Notes: a model not told the origin generated them from the letters alone. 64,000 nucleotides of DNA from Streptomyces tardus (GCF_018101125.2 NZ_JAELVF020000001.1:2017068-2081067), one strand, 5' to 3'; shown: positions 29,574 through 39,517, counted from the first letter of the stretch. A program made the numbers and translations.

Positions 29574-30857
29574 ATGGCAGAGACACCCCCCGTCCCCGCA
29601 CCGGACAACGAGACCTCGGGCCTCACCCGCCGCCGGCTGATCGGCACCGTCGGCGCGGCGGGCGCGACCGGGCTGGTGGTCGGCGCGGCGGGCGGCGCCG
29701 CGACGACGGCGCTGGTCCGCGACGAACCGCCGACACCGCTGTCGGCGGTCGGCAGCACTCGGGTCGGGTTCCGCGGTCCGCACCAGGCGGGAATCGTCGA
29801 ACCACTCCAGGCGCACGGGCAGTTGGTCGCCTTCGACCTCGCTCCCGGCGCGGGCGCGAAGGAGGCCGCCGCGCTGCTGCGGCGCTGGTCGGCGGCGGCG
29901 GAGAAGCTGATGGCGGGCGAGCCGGTGACGTCTGGCGGCGCCCCGGACACCGGCATCGCCCTGGATGCGGGCCCCTCCTCGCTGACCGTCACCTTCGGTT
30001 TCGGCGCGGGGTTCTTCGACCGCACCAAACTCACCGACCGACGCCCGGCAGCGCTCGCACCACTGCCGGAGTTCAGCAACGACGCGCTGGAGAGCGGGCG
30101 TTCGGGCGGGGACCTGTGGGTGCAGATCGGCGCGGACGACGCCCTGGTGGTCGTGCACGCGCTGCGTGCGCTGCGGCGCGAGGTCGGCGACGCGGCCCGG
30201 CAGCGCTGGCAGATGGCCGGGTTCAACCGCGCCCGCGGGGCGACCGACCGGCCGCGCACCACCCGCAACCTGATGGGCCAGGTCGACGGCACCAACAACC
30301 CCGCCCCTGCTGACGAGGACTTCGACGGCCATGTCTTCGTGCCGCGCGGCGGCGACTCCCGCAGCCCCGCGTGGATGGAGGGCGGCTCGTACGCCGTCGT
30401 CCGCCGCATCCGGATGCTGCTGGAGAAGTGGGACGAGCAGTCCACGGCCCGGCAGGAGGCCGTCATCGGCCGCCGCAAGTCCGACGGCGCACCGCTCTCC
30501 GGCGGGCAGGAGCGGACCCCGATGGATCTGGAGAAGCAGAACGGCGAGGGCGAACTGGCCATCCCCTTCGACGCGCACGCCCGGGTCTCCGCGCCGGAGA
30601 CCAGCGGCGGCGCCACAATGCTGCGGCGGCCGTTCTCGTACCACGACGGGATCCGCGAGGACGGCGCCGAGGACGCCGGACTGCTCTTCATCGCCTGGCA
30701 GGCCGATCCGCAGAAGGGCTTCGTACCGGTACAGCGCAAGCTCGACCGCGGGGACGCGCTCTCGCGCTTCATCCGCCACGAGGCGAGCGCGCTGTTCGCG
30801 GTGCCGGGCGGGCCCGGCGAGGGCGAGTACGTGGGCCAGCGACTGCTGGAAGGTTGA
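29574..30857 (+). CDS. Dyp-type (deferrochelatase/EfeB-like) heme peroxidase
   Basis: 427 residues with a Tat signal (TRRRLIG, residues 18-24, then a hydrophobic stretch to about 48). The DyP signature GxxDG occurs as GQVDGTNN near residue 235 and the proximal heme His is His357 in FSYHDG. RFIRHEASALFAVPGG completes the heme pocket. It is exported folded by Tat and uses peroxide, or removes iron from heme in the EfeB branch. No efeU/efeO is next to it; here it follows copper genes. The start is 10 nt after CopCD. Confidence 0.92.
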   Translation: MAETPPVPAPDNETSGLTRRRLIGTVGAAGATGLVVGAAGGAATTALVRDEPPTPLSAVGSTRVGFRGPHQAGIVEPLQAHGQLVAFDLAPGAGAKEAAALLRRWSAAAEKLMAGEPVTSGGAPDTGIALDAGPSSLTVTFGFGAGFFDRTKLTDRRPAALAPLPEFSNDALESGRSGGDLWVQIGADDALVVVHALRALRREVGDAARQRWQMAGFNRARGATDRPRTTRNLMGQVDGTNNPAPADEDFDGHVFVPRGGDSRSPAWMEGGSYAVVRRIRMLLEKWDEQSTARQEAVIGRRKSDGAPLSGGQERTPMDLEKQNGEGELAIPFDAHARVSAPETSGGATMLRRPFSYHDGIREDGAEDAGLLFIAWQADPQKGFVPVQRKLDRGDALSRFIRHEASALFAVPGGPGEGEYVGQRLLEG

Positions 30858-31005
30858 CGGCCGCGGACCGGTGGACGGTTGCGGGCGGGCCGACGGGCGG
30901 ACGGGGGTGGGACCGTCGGCCGAGGGCGGTGGGGAGCCGTCGGCCGGGCGGGGAGCGCAACCGTTCGCGGGGTGAGACCCGGCTTCCGGGGGCGGACGCG
31001 CTGGT

Positions 31006-31018
31006 TAGTGTGGCGGCA
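31006..31018 (+). promoter_or_regulatory. Candidate leaderless promoter of pheA
   Basis: TAGTGT at 31006-31011 ends 6 nt before the ATG and there is no Shine-Dalgarno. This spacing would start the mRNA at or next to the start codon. Confidence 0.45.
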
Positions 31019-31947
31019 TGTCACCCGCCAGTCGCTACACGTACCTGGGGCCCGAGGGCACCTTCACCGAAGCCGCGATCCGCACCCTGCCCGAGGCCGC
31101 GACGCGCGAGCTGATTCCGATGGTCTCGGTGCCGGCCGCGCTGGACGCCGTGCGCGGCGGCGAGGCCGCGGGCGCGCTCGTACCGATCGAGAACTCGGTG
31201 GAGGGCGGAGTCACCGCCACCATCGACGAACTCGCCGCCGGCGAGGCGCTGATGATCTACCGCGAGGTCGTCCTCCCGATCTCCTTCGCGCTGCTGGTGC
31301 GGCCGGGTACCCGGCTGGAGGAGATCAAGACGGTGACCGGCCATCCGGTCGCGCAGCCCCAGGTCCGCAGGTGGCTGGCACGTCATCTGCCGAACGTCAC
31401 CTGGGAGTCGGCCGCCTCCAACGCGGACGGAGCACGTCTGGTGCAGGAGGGCCGCTACGACGCCGCGTTCGCGGGGGAGTTCGCGGCGGCGACCTACGGG
31501 CTGGAAGCCCTGGTGAGCGACATCCACGACGCGGAGAACGCGGAGACCCGTTTCGTGCTGGTCGGCCGGCCCGCCCGTCCCCCGGCTCCGACCGGCACGG
31601 ACAAGACCTCCGTGGTCTTCTGGCTGACCGAGAACCACCCGGGCGCACTGCTGGACCTGCTGCAGGAGTACGCCTCGCGCGGGGTGAACATGATGCGAAT
31701 CGAGTCGCGCCCGACCGGTGAGGGCATCGGCCAGTACTGCTTCTCGGTCGACTGCGAGGGCCACATCCAGGACCGTCGGGTGGCGGACGCGCTGATGGGG
31801 CTGCAACGGCTGTCGCGCAAGGTGCGTTTCCTCGGTTCGTACCCGCGGGCCGATCGGCAGGCACCGACCGTACGGGCGGGCACCACCGACGAGGCGTTCA
31901 GCACGGCTGCGGACTGGGTGATGCGCTGCATGGACGGCCGCGGCTGA
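31018..31947 (+). CDS. pheA: Prephenate dehydratase
   Basis: 309 residues. The catalytic PDT domain (about 4-185) starts YTYLGPEGTFTEAAI and contains PIENSVEGGV and the TRF motif (AETRFVLVGR). A C-terminal ACT domain (about 200-275; ENHPGALLDLLQEYASRGVN, then ESRPT) is the phenylalanine-sensing module. It converts prephenate to phenylpyruvate in phenylalanine synthesis and is monofunctional (no chorismate mutase domain). It probably starts leaderless. Confidence 0.95.
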   Translation: MSPASRYTYLGPEGTFTEAAIRTLPEAATRELIPMVSVPAALDAVRGGEAAGALVPIENSVEGGVTATIDELAAGEALMIYREVVLPISFALLVRPGTRLEEIKTVTGHPVAQPQVRRWLARHLPNVTWESAASNADGARLVQEGRYDAAFAGEFAAATYGLEALVSDIHDAENAETRFVLVGRPARPPAPTGTDKTSVVFWLTENHPGALLDLLQEYASRGVNMMRIESRPTGEGIGQYCFSVDCEGHIQDRRVADALMGLQRLSRKVRFLGSYPRADRQAPTVRAGTTDEAFSTAADWVMRCMDGRG

Positions 31948-32795
31948 GGGCTCCGGCCCCATGGCCGGTACGGTTCCGCCGCACCGGCCACCCCCGGAAA
32001 AGTTATCCACAGGACGACCGGCGCGCTGTGCACAAGTCGACTTCCCCGCGAAGAAGAATGGGACATTACCGCTCGATAGCCATGAATCATCACAGACTTC
32101 GAGATGTCATCACTTCTCGATCATTTCCCTTCAAGTAACTCTCGGCCACAGGGGAAAGCCCAGGAGAACGCGCGCCAACCGGGCCCGAATAATTGCCGCC
32201 AAAGGGACATCGCGCCGCCATTGAAATGATCTTCGAGATTTCCACAGCTTGCCCAGGTGAACTGTGGACAGAATGTGCGAGCGTCACCCTGCCTGTGGAT
32301 AACACAGGGCGACGACCTTCTTCCACAGGGTGCGGGTACGGCGGTCGAGCGGGCCCGACAGGCGGTTCAGCCGGCCCGGCGGGCCCGGCAGGTCCGCCCG
32401 GAGCCGGCGGGCCCGACAGGCCCGAGGGCTCCGGGCGGGTCCCGGCGGCTCCGGGCGGGTCCGGTGAGTTCAGCAGCTTCGGAGCCACCGCCTCGCCGCG
32501 CCCTTTCCGCTCCGCAGCGCCGGCCGCGCCGACACCAACAACACACACGACCCGCCCCGACCCACACGGCTCACTCCGACTCGTCCCGCCGCACTCCGAC
32601 GCGCTCCGACCCACTCCGCCGCGCGCCGACTCCCCCGACACCGGACCGCACCCCACCGGTTCACCGAACCGAACCCCCTCCGACGGAAATCACCTCTCAT
32701 TGCAGTAAAAAGCCACACTCGCCACTAAAAGGAACTATCGCCTGCGGTGGGATATCGCATGGCTCTCCGCCGTGCCGCACCGGTAGCCTGGCCCG
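31948..32795. other. Long intergenic region between pheA and serS
   Basis: 848 nt without a convincing gene. 31990-32330 is AT-richer than any other stretch in the window and holds a DnaA-box cluster (separate entry). 32330-32480 is a GC-rich run of GGGCCCG/CCGGGCGG-type imperfect repeats. The serS promoter is at the right end. Confidence 0.6.
32003..32327. promoter_or_regulatory. DnaA-box cluster
   Basis: Two perfect TTATCCACA boxes lie in opposite orientation at 32003-32011 (plus) and 32294-32302 (minus). One-mismatch boxes relative to TTGTCCACA are CTGTCCACA at 32263-32271 (minus) and TTGTGCACA at 32027-32035 (minus). Two weaker ones are at 32238-32246 and 32319-32327 (plus). They fall in the AT-richest part of the window. 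There is no dnaA or dnaN here, so this is not oriC. Confidence 0.7.
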
Positions 32796-32796
32796 G
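32784..32796 (+). promoter_or_regulatory. Candidate leaderless promoter of serS
   Basis: TAGCCT at 32784-32789 ends 6 nt before the GTG start, with no Shine-Dalgarno. Confidence 0.45.
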
Positions 32797-34073
32797 TGAT
32801 TGACCTTCGCCAGCTTCGTGAGGACCCCGACCGTGTGCGCGCTTCGCAGCGCGCCCGAGGAGAGGACGTCGACCTCGTCGACGCCTTGCTCAGCGCCGAC
32901 GAGCGACGCCGGTCCTCCAGCGCTCGCTTCGACGAGCTGCGCGCCGAGCAGAAGACCCTCGGCAAGCTCGTCCCCAAGGCACAGGGCGAGGAGAAGGCCG
33001 CGCTCCTGAAGAAGGCCGGGGAGCTGTCGACCGCCGTCAAGGAGGCCGACGCCGCACAGAACGAGGCGGCCGAGGAGACCCAGCGGCTGCTGCTCCGGCT
33101 CGGGAACCTGGTCCACCCCGAGGTTCCGGTGGGCGGCGAGGACGACTTCACCGTGCGGGAGACGCTCGGCACCGTCCGCGACTTCGAGGCCGAGGGCTTC
33201 ACTCCCCGGGACCACCTGGAGCTCGGCCAGCTGCTCGGCGCCATCGACGTCGAGCGCGGCGCCAAGGTCTCCGGTTCGCGCTTCTACTACCTCACCGGCA
33301 TCGGCGCGCTCCTGGAGCTCGCCCTGGTCAACGCCGCGATCGCCCAGGCCACCGAGGCCGGCTTCACCCCGATGCTCACCCCTGCGCTGGTCAAGCCCCG
33401 CGCCATGGAGGGCACCGGCTTCCTCGGCCAGGCCGCCGAGAACGTCTACCAGTTGGAGAAGGACGAGCTCTACCTGGTCGGCACCTCCGAGGTCGCCCTC
33501 GCCGGCTACCACATGGACGAGATCCTCTCCGTGGACCAGCTCCCGAAGCGGTACGCGGGCTTCTCGCCCTGCTTCCGCCGCGAGGCCGGCACCTACGGCA
33601 AGGACACCCGGGGCATCTTCCGGGTGCACCAGTTCGACAAGGTCGAGATGTTCACCTACGTCGCGCCCGAGGACGCGGAGGCCGAGCACCTGCGGCTGCT
33701 GGAGTGGGAGAAGCAGTGGCTGACCGGCCTCGAACTGCCCTTCCAGGTCATCGATGTGGCGACCGGCGACCTCGGCGCCTCGGCCTCGCGCAAGTACGAC
33801 TGCGAGGCGTGGATCCCGACCCAGGGCAAGTACCGCGAGCTGACCTCCGCCTCGAACTGCAACGAGTTCCAGGCGCGCAGGCTCTCGATCCGGTACCGCG
33901 ACGGCAAGCAGGTCCGCCCGCTCGCGACGCTGAACGGCACGCTCTGCGCCGTACCGCGCACCATCGTCGCGCTGCTGGAGAACCACCAGCTCGCCGACGG
34001 CTCGGTGCGGGTGCCCGCCATGCTCAGGCCCTATCTCGGTGGCCGCGAGGTGCTGGAGCCGGTCGCCAAGTGA
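32796..34073 (+). CDS. serS: Seryl-tRNA synthetase
   Basis: 425 residues. An N-terminal long coiled-coil arm for the tRNA variable arm (about 1-110) precedes the class II catalytic core. Motif 2 is [18 protein letters not shown] and motif 3 is [17 protein letters not shown]. It charges tRNA-Ser. The next gene overlaps its stop by 4 nt. Confidence 0.97.
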   Translation: MIDLRQLREDPDRVRASQRARGEDVDLVDALLSADERRRSSSARFDELRAEQKTLGKLVPKAQGEEKAALLKKAGELSTAVKEADAAQNEAAEETQRLLLRLGNLVHPEVPVGGEDDFTVRETLGTVRDFEAEGFTPRDHLELGQLLGAIDVERGAKVSGSRFYYLTGIGALLELALVNAAIAQATEAGFTPMLTPALVKPRAMEGTGFLGQAAENVYQLEKDELYLVGTSEVALAGYHMDEILSVDQLPKRYAGFSPCFRREAGTYGKDTRGIFRVHQFDKVEMFTYVAPEDAEAEHLRLLEWEKQWLTGLELPFQVIDVATGDLGASASRKYDCEAWIPTQGKYRELTSASNCNEFQARRLSIRYRDGKQVRPLATLNGTLCAVPRTIVALLENHQLADGSVRVPAMLRPYLGGREVLEPVAK

Positions 34074-34879
34074 GCTTTCCCTACCGGCTGGTCGCCACCG
34101 ATCTCGACGGAACCCTGCTGCGCGGCGACGACACCGTCTCGCCGCGCACCAGGGCCGCGCTGGACGCGAGCGTCGCCGCGGGCGCCGCGCACATCGTCGT
34201 CACCGGCCGGAACGTCCCCTGGGCCCGTCCGATACTGGAGGACCTCGGCCACGTCGGCCTCGCCGTCTGCGGCCAGGGCGGGCAGGTCTACCACGCCGGT
34301 GAACGCCGCCTGTTGACCTCGGTCACCCTGGACCGCAGGGTCGCGGCCTCGGCGCTCGCCGAGATCGAGCGGGTCACCGGCCCGCTCGCGGTGGCCGCCT
34401 CCCGGGACGGGCTGGAGGGCGAGGTGCTGCTCAGCCCCGACTACCGGGCGTACGAGGGCGGTCTGCCGTTCCGCAGGTTCGAGGACCCTGCGGAGGTCTG
34501 GGCCGAACCGCTGTCGAAGATCTACATCCAGAGCGCCGGGACGAGCGACGACGAACTGGCCAAGAAGGGCCGCGATCTGGCGGGTCACCTGGTCGACGTG
34601 GTGATGGCCGGTCCGGGCATCGTCGAGCTGATTCCGCTGGGGCTGAGCAAGGCCACCGGCCTGTCGCTCGCCGCGCGACGGCTGGGCGTGAAGGCGGCCG
34701 GGACGATCGCCTTCGGCGACATGCCGAACGACATCCCGATGTTCCGCTGGGCCGCCCACGGCGTCGCGATGGCGAACGCCCACGCGGAGCTGCTGGCCGT
34801 CGCCGACGAGGTCACCGGCTCGCACGAGGACGACGGCATCGCGCTGGTCCTGGAGCGGCTCCTCGCCGAGTCCGGCTGA
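34070..34879 (+). CDS. HAD-superfamily (Cof-type) phosphatase
   Basis: 269 residues from a GTG that overlaps the serS stop (GTGA), so it is translationally coupled. HAD motif I is [12 protein letters not shown] and motif IV is [11 protein letters not shown]. The C2-type cap between them fits Cof-like sugar- or nucleotide-phosphate phosphatases. The substrate is not predictable. A second Cof-type protein lies at 62215. Confidence 0.9.
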   Translation: MSFPYRLVATDLDGTLLRGDDTVSPRTRAALDASVAAGAAHIVVTGRNVPWARPILEDLGHVGLAVCGQGGQVYHAGERRLLTSVTLDRRVAASALAEIERVTGPLAVAASRDGLEGEVLLSPDYRAYEGGLPFRRFEDPAEVWAEPLSKIYIQSAGTSDDELAKKGRDLAGHLVDVVMAGPGIVELIPLGLSKATGLSLAARRLGVKAAGTIAFGDMPNDIPMFRWAAHGVAMANAHAELLAVADEVTGSHEDDGIALVLERLLAESG

Positions 34880-34913
34880 CGTACGGCCGGCCCGCCTGCT
34901 GACCGGCCGTACG
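34880..34913 (+). terminator. Terminator after the serS-HAD pair
   Basis: An 11-bp perfect stem (34880-34890 with 34903-34913) immediately after the stop codon, with a 12-nt loop and no T-run. The region 34914-35191 beyond it has no gene. Confidence 0.6.
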
Positions 34914-35191
34914 CCCCGGGGGACCGTCGGCTGCCCGGTGTTCGGCATGCGGCGCAGGCCGTGGCCCCGGCGGTGCGACAGCGGCACTGCGGCGGATGTT
35001 CCGGCAGCACCTCGGCCCGTACGACCTGCGTCCGGCACCACCGGTGCCCGACGCTGCGTCCGGCGCCCCGCCCCCCGGCGCCGCGGGCGTACGCCCCCGC
35101 GCCACGGCGCCGTGCCGGCAACCGCCCGCGCTCCGGCGGCCGTTGCACGCGCGTCGGAACAGTGGCAGAAGCGGTGGGTTACTCTCCGCGT

Positions 35192-35947
35192 ATGACTCGG
35201 ACTGTGGTGATCAGCGGCGGTGGGACGGGCATCGGACTGGCCACCGCACACCGGTTCGCAGCCGACGGGGACCAGGTGCTGCTGGTGGGTCGCCGCGCGC
35301 GGGTGGTGCGGGAGGCGGCCGAGCGGGTGCCCGGCGCGCACGCGGTCGCCGCCGATCTGGCGACCGCCGAAGGTGCCGAGCAGGTGGCACAGTTGGTGAA
35401 GGCCGAGTACGGCGCGGTCGACGTGCTGGTGCACGGCGCCGGCGGGAACGGCCTGCTCGAACCGGACGCCGCCGTCGGCGGGAGCGGCCCGGTGGCCGAC
35501 GCGGCCCACCACTGGACGGCCAACTTCCGTCTCAACGTCCTCACCGCCGTGCTGCTCACCGAGGCCCTGCGCCACCGGCTGGCGAGCCCGGGCGGACGGG
35601 TTCTCTTCCTCAGCTCGATCGCCGCGTACCGCGGTTCGGGCTCGACCGCGTACGCCGCGAGCAAGGCGGCGCTGCACCCGTACGCCTTCGACCTGGCCCG
35701 GCAGCTCGGCCGGCACGGCATCACGGTCAATCTGGTCGCACCCGGCTACGTCGAGGGCACCGGTTTCTTCGGCCCGGAGGGGATGCCGTCGGAGCGGCGC
35801 GAGGAGCTGGCGGCCGAGACCTTCACCGGCCGCATCGGCACCCCGGGGGACGTGGCGGAGACCCTGTACTGGCTGGCCTCGCACGCCGCGGGCCATCTGA
35901 CCGGCCAGTGTGTCCAGGTCAACGGCGGTGCGCAGCTGGGGCGTTGA
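35192..35947 (+). CDS. Short-chain dehydrogenase/reductase
   Basis: 251 residues. The NAD(P)-binding motif is SGGGTGIG near the N-terminus; the catalytic pair is YAASK with SS upstream (LFLSSIAAY). The C-terminus TGQCVQVNGGAQ is classical FabG-like. A classical SDR of unknown substrate. TACTCT at 35180-35185 lies 6 nt before the ATG, so a leaderless start is likely. Confidence 0.9.
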   Translation: MTRTVVISGGGTGIGLATAHRFAADGDQVLLVGRRARVVREAAERVPGAHAVAADLATAEGAEQVAQLVKAEYGAVDVLVHGAGGNGLLEPDAAVGGSGPVADAAHHWTANFRLNVLTAVLLTEALRHRLASPGGRVLFLSSIAAYRGSGSTAYAASKAALHPYAFDLARQLGRHGITVNLVAPGYVEGTGFFGPEGMPSERREELAAETFTGRIGTPGDVAETLYWLASHAAGHLTGQCVQVNGGAQLGR

Positions 35948-36047
35948 CCCTTCGGGGCACGCCGACAGCGCACCGCGCCGCGCCCCGGGCGGCATCCCGG
36001 ACCGTTCGCGCGCAGTGCCGCGGACGAGATGTACCACGAAACCATGA

Positions 36048-36076
36048 TTGACGTGCCCATGCCTCGTGGGTAGACA
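36048..36076 (+). promoter_or_regulatory. Strong candidate promoter of the amidase gene
   Basis: TTGACG at 36048-36053, a 17-nt spacer and TAGACA at 36071-36076 match a vegetative promoter well. The start codon is 68 nt further on. Confidence 0.65.
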
Positions 36077-36143
36077 GGGCGACCACGTGTGTCTCCGTTC
36101 GCCGGACAACCGGCGGCCCCCCTCACGCAGGCATGGAGAGCTG

Positions 36144-37745
36144 ATGACAAACCACCGTCCCCGTTCCAGCGGTCCGAAAGCCAGACGCACCGCCCTCGCG
36201 GCGCTCGCCGTCGTCGCCGCCGGAAGCCTCGTCGTCACCGGCCAACTCGCGGGCGCCGCACCGGCACCCGCGAAGGCGGACACCGCCTCCGTGGCCGACG
36301 CCTTCGGCGACGCGGCGAAGGAGTACCAGGTCCCCGAGGACCTGCTGCTGGCCGTCGGCTACGGCGAGACCCGGCTGAAGGACCACGGCGGCAAGGCCAG
36401 TCAGGCCGGCGGCTACGGCCCGATGCACCTGGTCAGCAACCCCACCCACCGCACTCTCGACCGGGCCGCCGAACTCACCGGCCTGGCCGAGGCCGAGCTG
36501 CGCACCGACCCGGCAGCCAACATCCGCGGCAGCGCCGCGGTGTTGAGCAGCGCCGCCGACCGGCTCGGCGTCGCGGACTCCGACCGCGACGACGTGAACG
36601 CCTGGTACCCGGTCGTCGCCGAGTACAGCGGCGCGAGCGAGGACGGCGGCGCCAAGCTCTACGCCGACCACGTCTACGAGCTGCTGGAGTACGGCCTCGC
36701 CGCCGAGGTCGGCAAGGGCGAGCACGTCTCGGTCGCGCCCCGCGAGACGACGCCCGACCGGGGCCGCTACGCCTCCGTCGACTCCCTGGACGTCGCGCCC
36801 AGCAGCGACGACTACGGCCCCGCCAAATGGGCCCCGGCGCACAGCTCCAACTTCACCGCGGGCCGCACCCAGTCCATCGACACGGTCGTCGTCCACGTCA
36901 CGCAGGGCTCGTACGCCGGGTCCATCAGCTGGTACCAGAACCCCGAGTCCAACGTCAGCGCCCACTACACGATCCGCTCCTCGGACGGCGAGGTGACCCA
37001 GAGCGTCCGCGACGCCGACACCGCCTGGCACGCCCGGAACGCCAACTCGCACAGCGTGGGCATCGAGCACGAGGGCTACGTGGACGACGCCGCGTGGTTC
37101 ACCGACTCCATGTACCGCTCGTCGGCCGCGCTCACCAGCCACCTGGCCGCCAAGCACAACATCCCCAAGGACCGTCAGCACATCGTCGGCCACGTCGAGG
37201 TGCCCGGCAACGACCACACCGACCCCGGCCCGCACTGGGACTGGGACTACTACATGGAGCTGATCGACGGCGACCCCGGTGACCCGGGCGACCCGGACGA
37301 CCCGGTCGAGCTGGACTTCGGCTCGTACGAGACGCTGAAGGACGGTTCCTCGGGCGCCCAGGTCAAGGCCGTCCAGCACCTGTTGAACACCAACGGCCAC
37401 GACGCCGGCGCGGTCGACGGGGCGTTCGGCCCCACCACCACCGCCGCGGTGAAGGCGTTCCAGAGCTCCAAGGGCCTGTCCGCCGACGGCACCGTGGGCA
37501 AGCAGACCTGGACGGCGCTGCTCTCGGCCGGCGACAAGCCGACGCTGAAGCAGGGCAGTTCGGGCGCGGCGGTCTCCCGGGTCCAGCGCGCGCTCACCGC
37601 GGCGCTCGGCAAGACCGTGGGCATCGACGGCAGTTTCGGGCCGGCGACCGACCAGGCGGTGCGCGACTACCAGACCGCCCGCGGCCTGGGCGTGGACGGC
37701 GCGGTCGGCAACGAGACCTGGACCGCGCTCCAGTCCGGCAAGTAG
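36144..37745 (+). CDS. Secreted N-acetylmuramoyl-L-alanine amidase with two peptidoglycan-binding domains
   Basis: 533 residues. The Sec signal peptide spans about 1-38. A helical region (40-180) with PEDLLLAVGYGETRL resembles a lysozyme/transglycosylase-like fold. The amidase_2 (PGRP-like) domain (about 240-370) has TVVVHVTQGS (Zn His), HYTIRSSDG and DHTDPGPHWDW (second His). After an Asp/Pro/Gly linker, two PG_binding_1 repeats end the protein (SGAQVKAVQHLL, SGAAVSRVQRAL, each with DG.FGP). It cleaves the bond between muramic acid and the stem peptide. Confidence 0.92.
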   Translation: MTNHRPRSSGPKARRTALAALAVVAAGSLVVTGQLAGAAPAPAKADTASVADAFGDAAKEYQVPEDLLLAVGYGETRLKDHGGKASQAGGYGPMHLVSNPTHRTLDRAAELTGLAEAELRTDPAANIRGSAAVLSSAADRLGVADSDRDDVNAWYPVVAEYSGASEDGGAKLYADHVYELLEYGLAAEVGKGEHVSVAPRETTPDRGRYASVDSLDVAPSSDDYGPAKWAPAHSSNFTAGRTQSIDTVVVHVTQGSYAGSISWYQNPESNVSAHYTIRSSDGEVTQSVRDADTAWHARNANSHSVGIEHEGYVDDAAWFTDSMYRSSAALTSHLAAKHNIPKDRQHIVGHVEVPGNDHTDPGPHWDWDYYMELIDGDPGDPGDPDDPVELDFGSYETLKDGSSGAQVKAVQHLLNTNGHDAGAVDGAFGPTTTAAVKAFQSSKGLSADGTVGKQTWTALLSAGDKPTLKQGSSGAAVSRVQRALTAALGKTVGIDGSFGPATDQAVRDYQTARGLGVDGAVGNETWTALQSGK

Positions 37746-37774
37746 CCCACCTTCGGGTCCCGGATCCCGTACGG

Positions 37775-37834
37775 CGCACCGCACGACGACGCACCGCACG
37801 ACGACGCACCGCACGACGGAGCCCCGCACGACGG
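37775..37834. repeat. Tandem repeat, 15-bp unit x4
   Basis: Units of the form CGCACCGCACGACGA, the last two degenerate, run directly into the terminator that follows the amidase gene. Confidence 0.8.
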
Positions 37835-37835
37835 A

Positions 37836-37878
37836 GCCCCGCTCTGCGGCCGGTACAACTCCGGTCGCAGAGCGGGGC
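37836..37878. terminator. Bidirectional terminator
   Basis: An 18-bp stem with one mismatch (37836-37853 with 37861-37878) and 7-nt loop between convergent genes. Confidence 0.8.
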
Positions 37879-37934
37879 GTTCGCCGTTCCCGCAGGTGTA
37901 CGCGCCGTCCGGGGCGGTGCGCACGGCCGGGCGG

Positions 37935-39371
37935 TCAGCCTCGGTAGGTCTCCAGCAGCCGCAGCCAGATCTCGCTCATCGTCGGGAACGCCGGTACCGC
38001 GTGCCACAGGCGCTCGATCGGCACCTCCGCGGCGACCGCGATCGAAGCGGCGTGCAGCAGCTCCGCGACGCCCGGCCCGACGAAGGTCACGCCGACCACC
38101 ACCTGCCGGTCCTCGTCCACGATCATCCGCGCCCGCCCGCGATAGCCGTCCGCGTGCACGGCCGCACCGGCGACGCTGCCCAGGTCGAAGTCGACGGCGC
38201 GCGCGTTGACGCCGCGCTGCTCGGCCTCCCGCGCGGTGAGCCCGACGGACGCCGCCTCGGGATGGGAGAAGACCACCTGCGGTACGGCGTCGTGGTCGGC
38301 GGTGGCCGCGTGGGCGCCCCAGCGGTCGTCCTCCAGCAGCGGTACGCCCTGGGCGCGGGCGACGATCGCGGCGGCGGCGATCCGGGCCTGGTACTTGCCC
38401 TGGTGGGTCAGGAGCGCACGGTGGTTGACGTCGCCCACCGCGTACAGCCAGCCCCCGGAGACCTCGCCGACCCGGAGGGTGTCGTCGGTCTCCAGCCAGC
38501 CGCCCGGCTGCAGGTCGACGGTCTCCAGCCCGATGTCGTCGGTACGAGGCCTGCGCCCGGTCGCGAACAGCACCTCGTCGCAGACGAGTCGGCCCCCGTC
38601 GTCGAGGGTCAGGGTCATCTCGCCGTCCGGCTGCGGGCGGCGCACCTCCGTCACCGAAACGCCCAGCCGCACCTCGGTGCCGGCATCGGACAGGGCGCGG
38701 TGGACCTCCTCACCGACGAACGGCTCCATCCGCGAGAGCAGCCCGTCGTCGCGCACCAGCATCGTGACCTCGGAGCCGAGCGACTGCCAGGCGGTGGCGA
38801 GTTCGACGCCGACGGGGCCGCCGCCCACCACGGCGAGACGGCCGGGCACCTGCTCGGCGGAGGTGCCGCGGCGGTTGGTCCACGGCTCGGCACCGTCGAT
38901 CCCGGGCAGGTCCGGCAGCGCCGCGGCGCTGCCGGTGCAGACCGCCACCGCGTGTCGGGCGGTGAGGGTGCGCCGCACGCCCTCGGGCGTCTCGACCACG
39001 ACCCGGCGCGGCCCGTCGAGGCGCCCGTGGCCGCGTACGAACTCGGCGCCGGTGGAGTCGATCCAGTCGACCTGCCCGGAGTCGTCCCACTGCGCGGCGA
39101 AGGAGTCGCGGGTGGCGAGCACGGCCGACACGTCGAGCGAGCCGGTCACGGCGCCGGCGACACCGGGCACCTGCCGGGCCTCGTCCAGCGCCGCCGCCGG
39201 ACGCAGCAGCGCCTTGCTGGGCATGCACGCCCAGTAGGAGCACTCGCCGCCGGCCAGTTCGCTCTCCACGACGGCGGCGGACAAGCCAGCGGCGCGGGCC
39301 CGGTCGACGAGGTTCTCGCCGACCGGACCCGCGCCGAGCACGATCACGTCAAAGAGGTCCATGCCGTCCAT
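37935..39371 (-). CDS. FAD/NAD(P)-dependent disulfide-type oxidoreductase
   Basis: 478 residues. The Rossmann FAD motif is GAGPVG (13-18) and the redox pair Cys44/Cys49 is in GGECSYWACMPSK. The NAD(P) motif is VVGGGPVGVE, then FATGRRP and YAVGDVN, with a dimerisation domain at the end. It belongs to the dihydrolipoamide dehydrogenase / mercuric reductase / mycothione reductase family. The C-terminal WHAVPAFPTMSE carries the His-x4-Pro..E arrangement of the family, so electron transfer to a disulfide or similar acceptor is plausible. ATG 39371 is used; ATG 39362 is equally possible. Confidence 0.85.
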   Translation of the reverse strand: MDGMDLFDVIVLGAGPVGENLVDRARAAGLSAAVVESELAGGECSYWACMPSKALLRPAAALDEARQVPGVAGAVTGSLDVSAVLATRDSFAAQWDDSGQVDWIDSTGAEFVRGHGRLDGPRRVVVETPEGVRRTLTARHAVAVCTGSAAALPDLPGIDGAEPWTNRRGTSAEQVPGRLAVVGGGPVGVELATAWQSLGSEVTMLVRDDGLLSRMEPFVGEEVHRALSDAGTEVRLGVSVTEVRRPQPDGEMTLTLDDGGRLVCDEVLFATGRRPRTDDIGLETVDLQPGGWLETDDTLRVGEVSGGWLYAVGDVNHRALLTHQGKYQARIAAAAIVARAQGVPLLEDDRWGAHAATADHDAVPQVVFSHPEAASVGLTAREAEQRGVNARAVDFDLGSVAGAAVHADGYRGRARMIVDEDRQVVVGVTFVGPGVAELLHAASIAVAAEVPIERLWHAVPAFPTMSEIWLRLLETYRG

Positions 39372-39517
39372 GATGCGGGCTGTGCGCCGTGCCACAACCG
39401 GCGAGCCGGGTGGCGTCCAGAACCTCCCCGCGACGGCGCCCGGACCTGCCCCGCCTGCTCCCGCTGCTCCGCCGGGCCCGTACGCGCCCGTACGCGCCCG
39501 TACGCCGTCGGGGAGGT

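Noticed and set aside
32003..32327. Chromosomal origin (oriC)
   Set aside because: DnaA boxes are present but too few, and dnaA, dnaN and rpmH are absent.
32193..32708. A 171-codon gene between pheA and serS
   Set aside because: Frame is Gly/Pro/Thr-rich, runs through the DnaA-box cluster and GC-repeat tract, and has no start signals or family resemblance.
37775..37834. CRISPR array
   Set aside because: The short units are contiguous, without spacers of constant length, and there are no cas genes; it is a simple tandem repeat.
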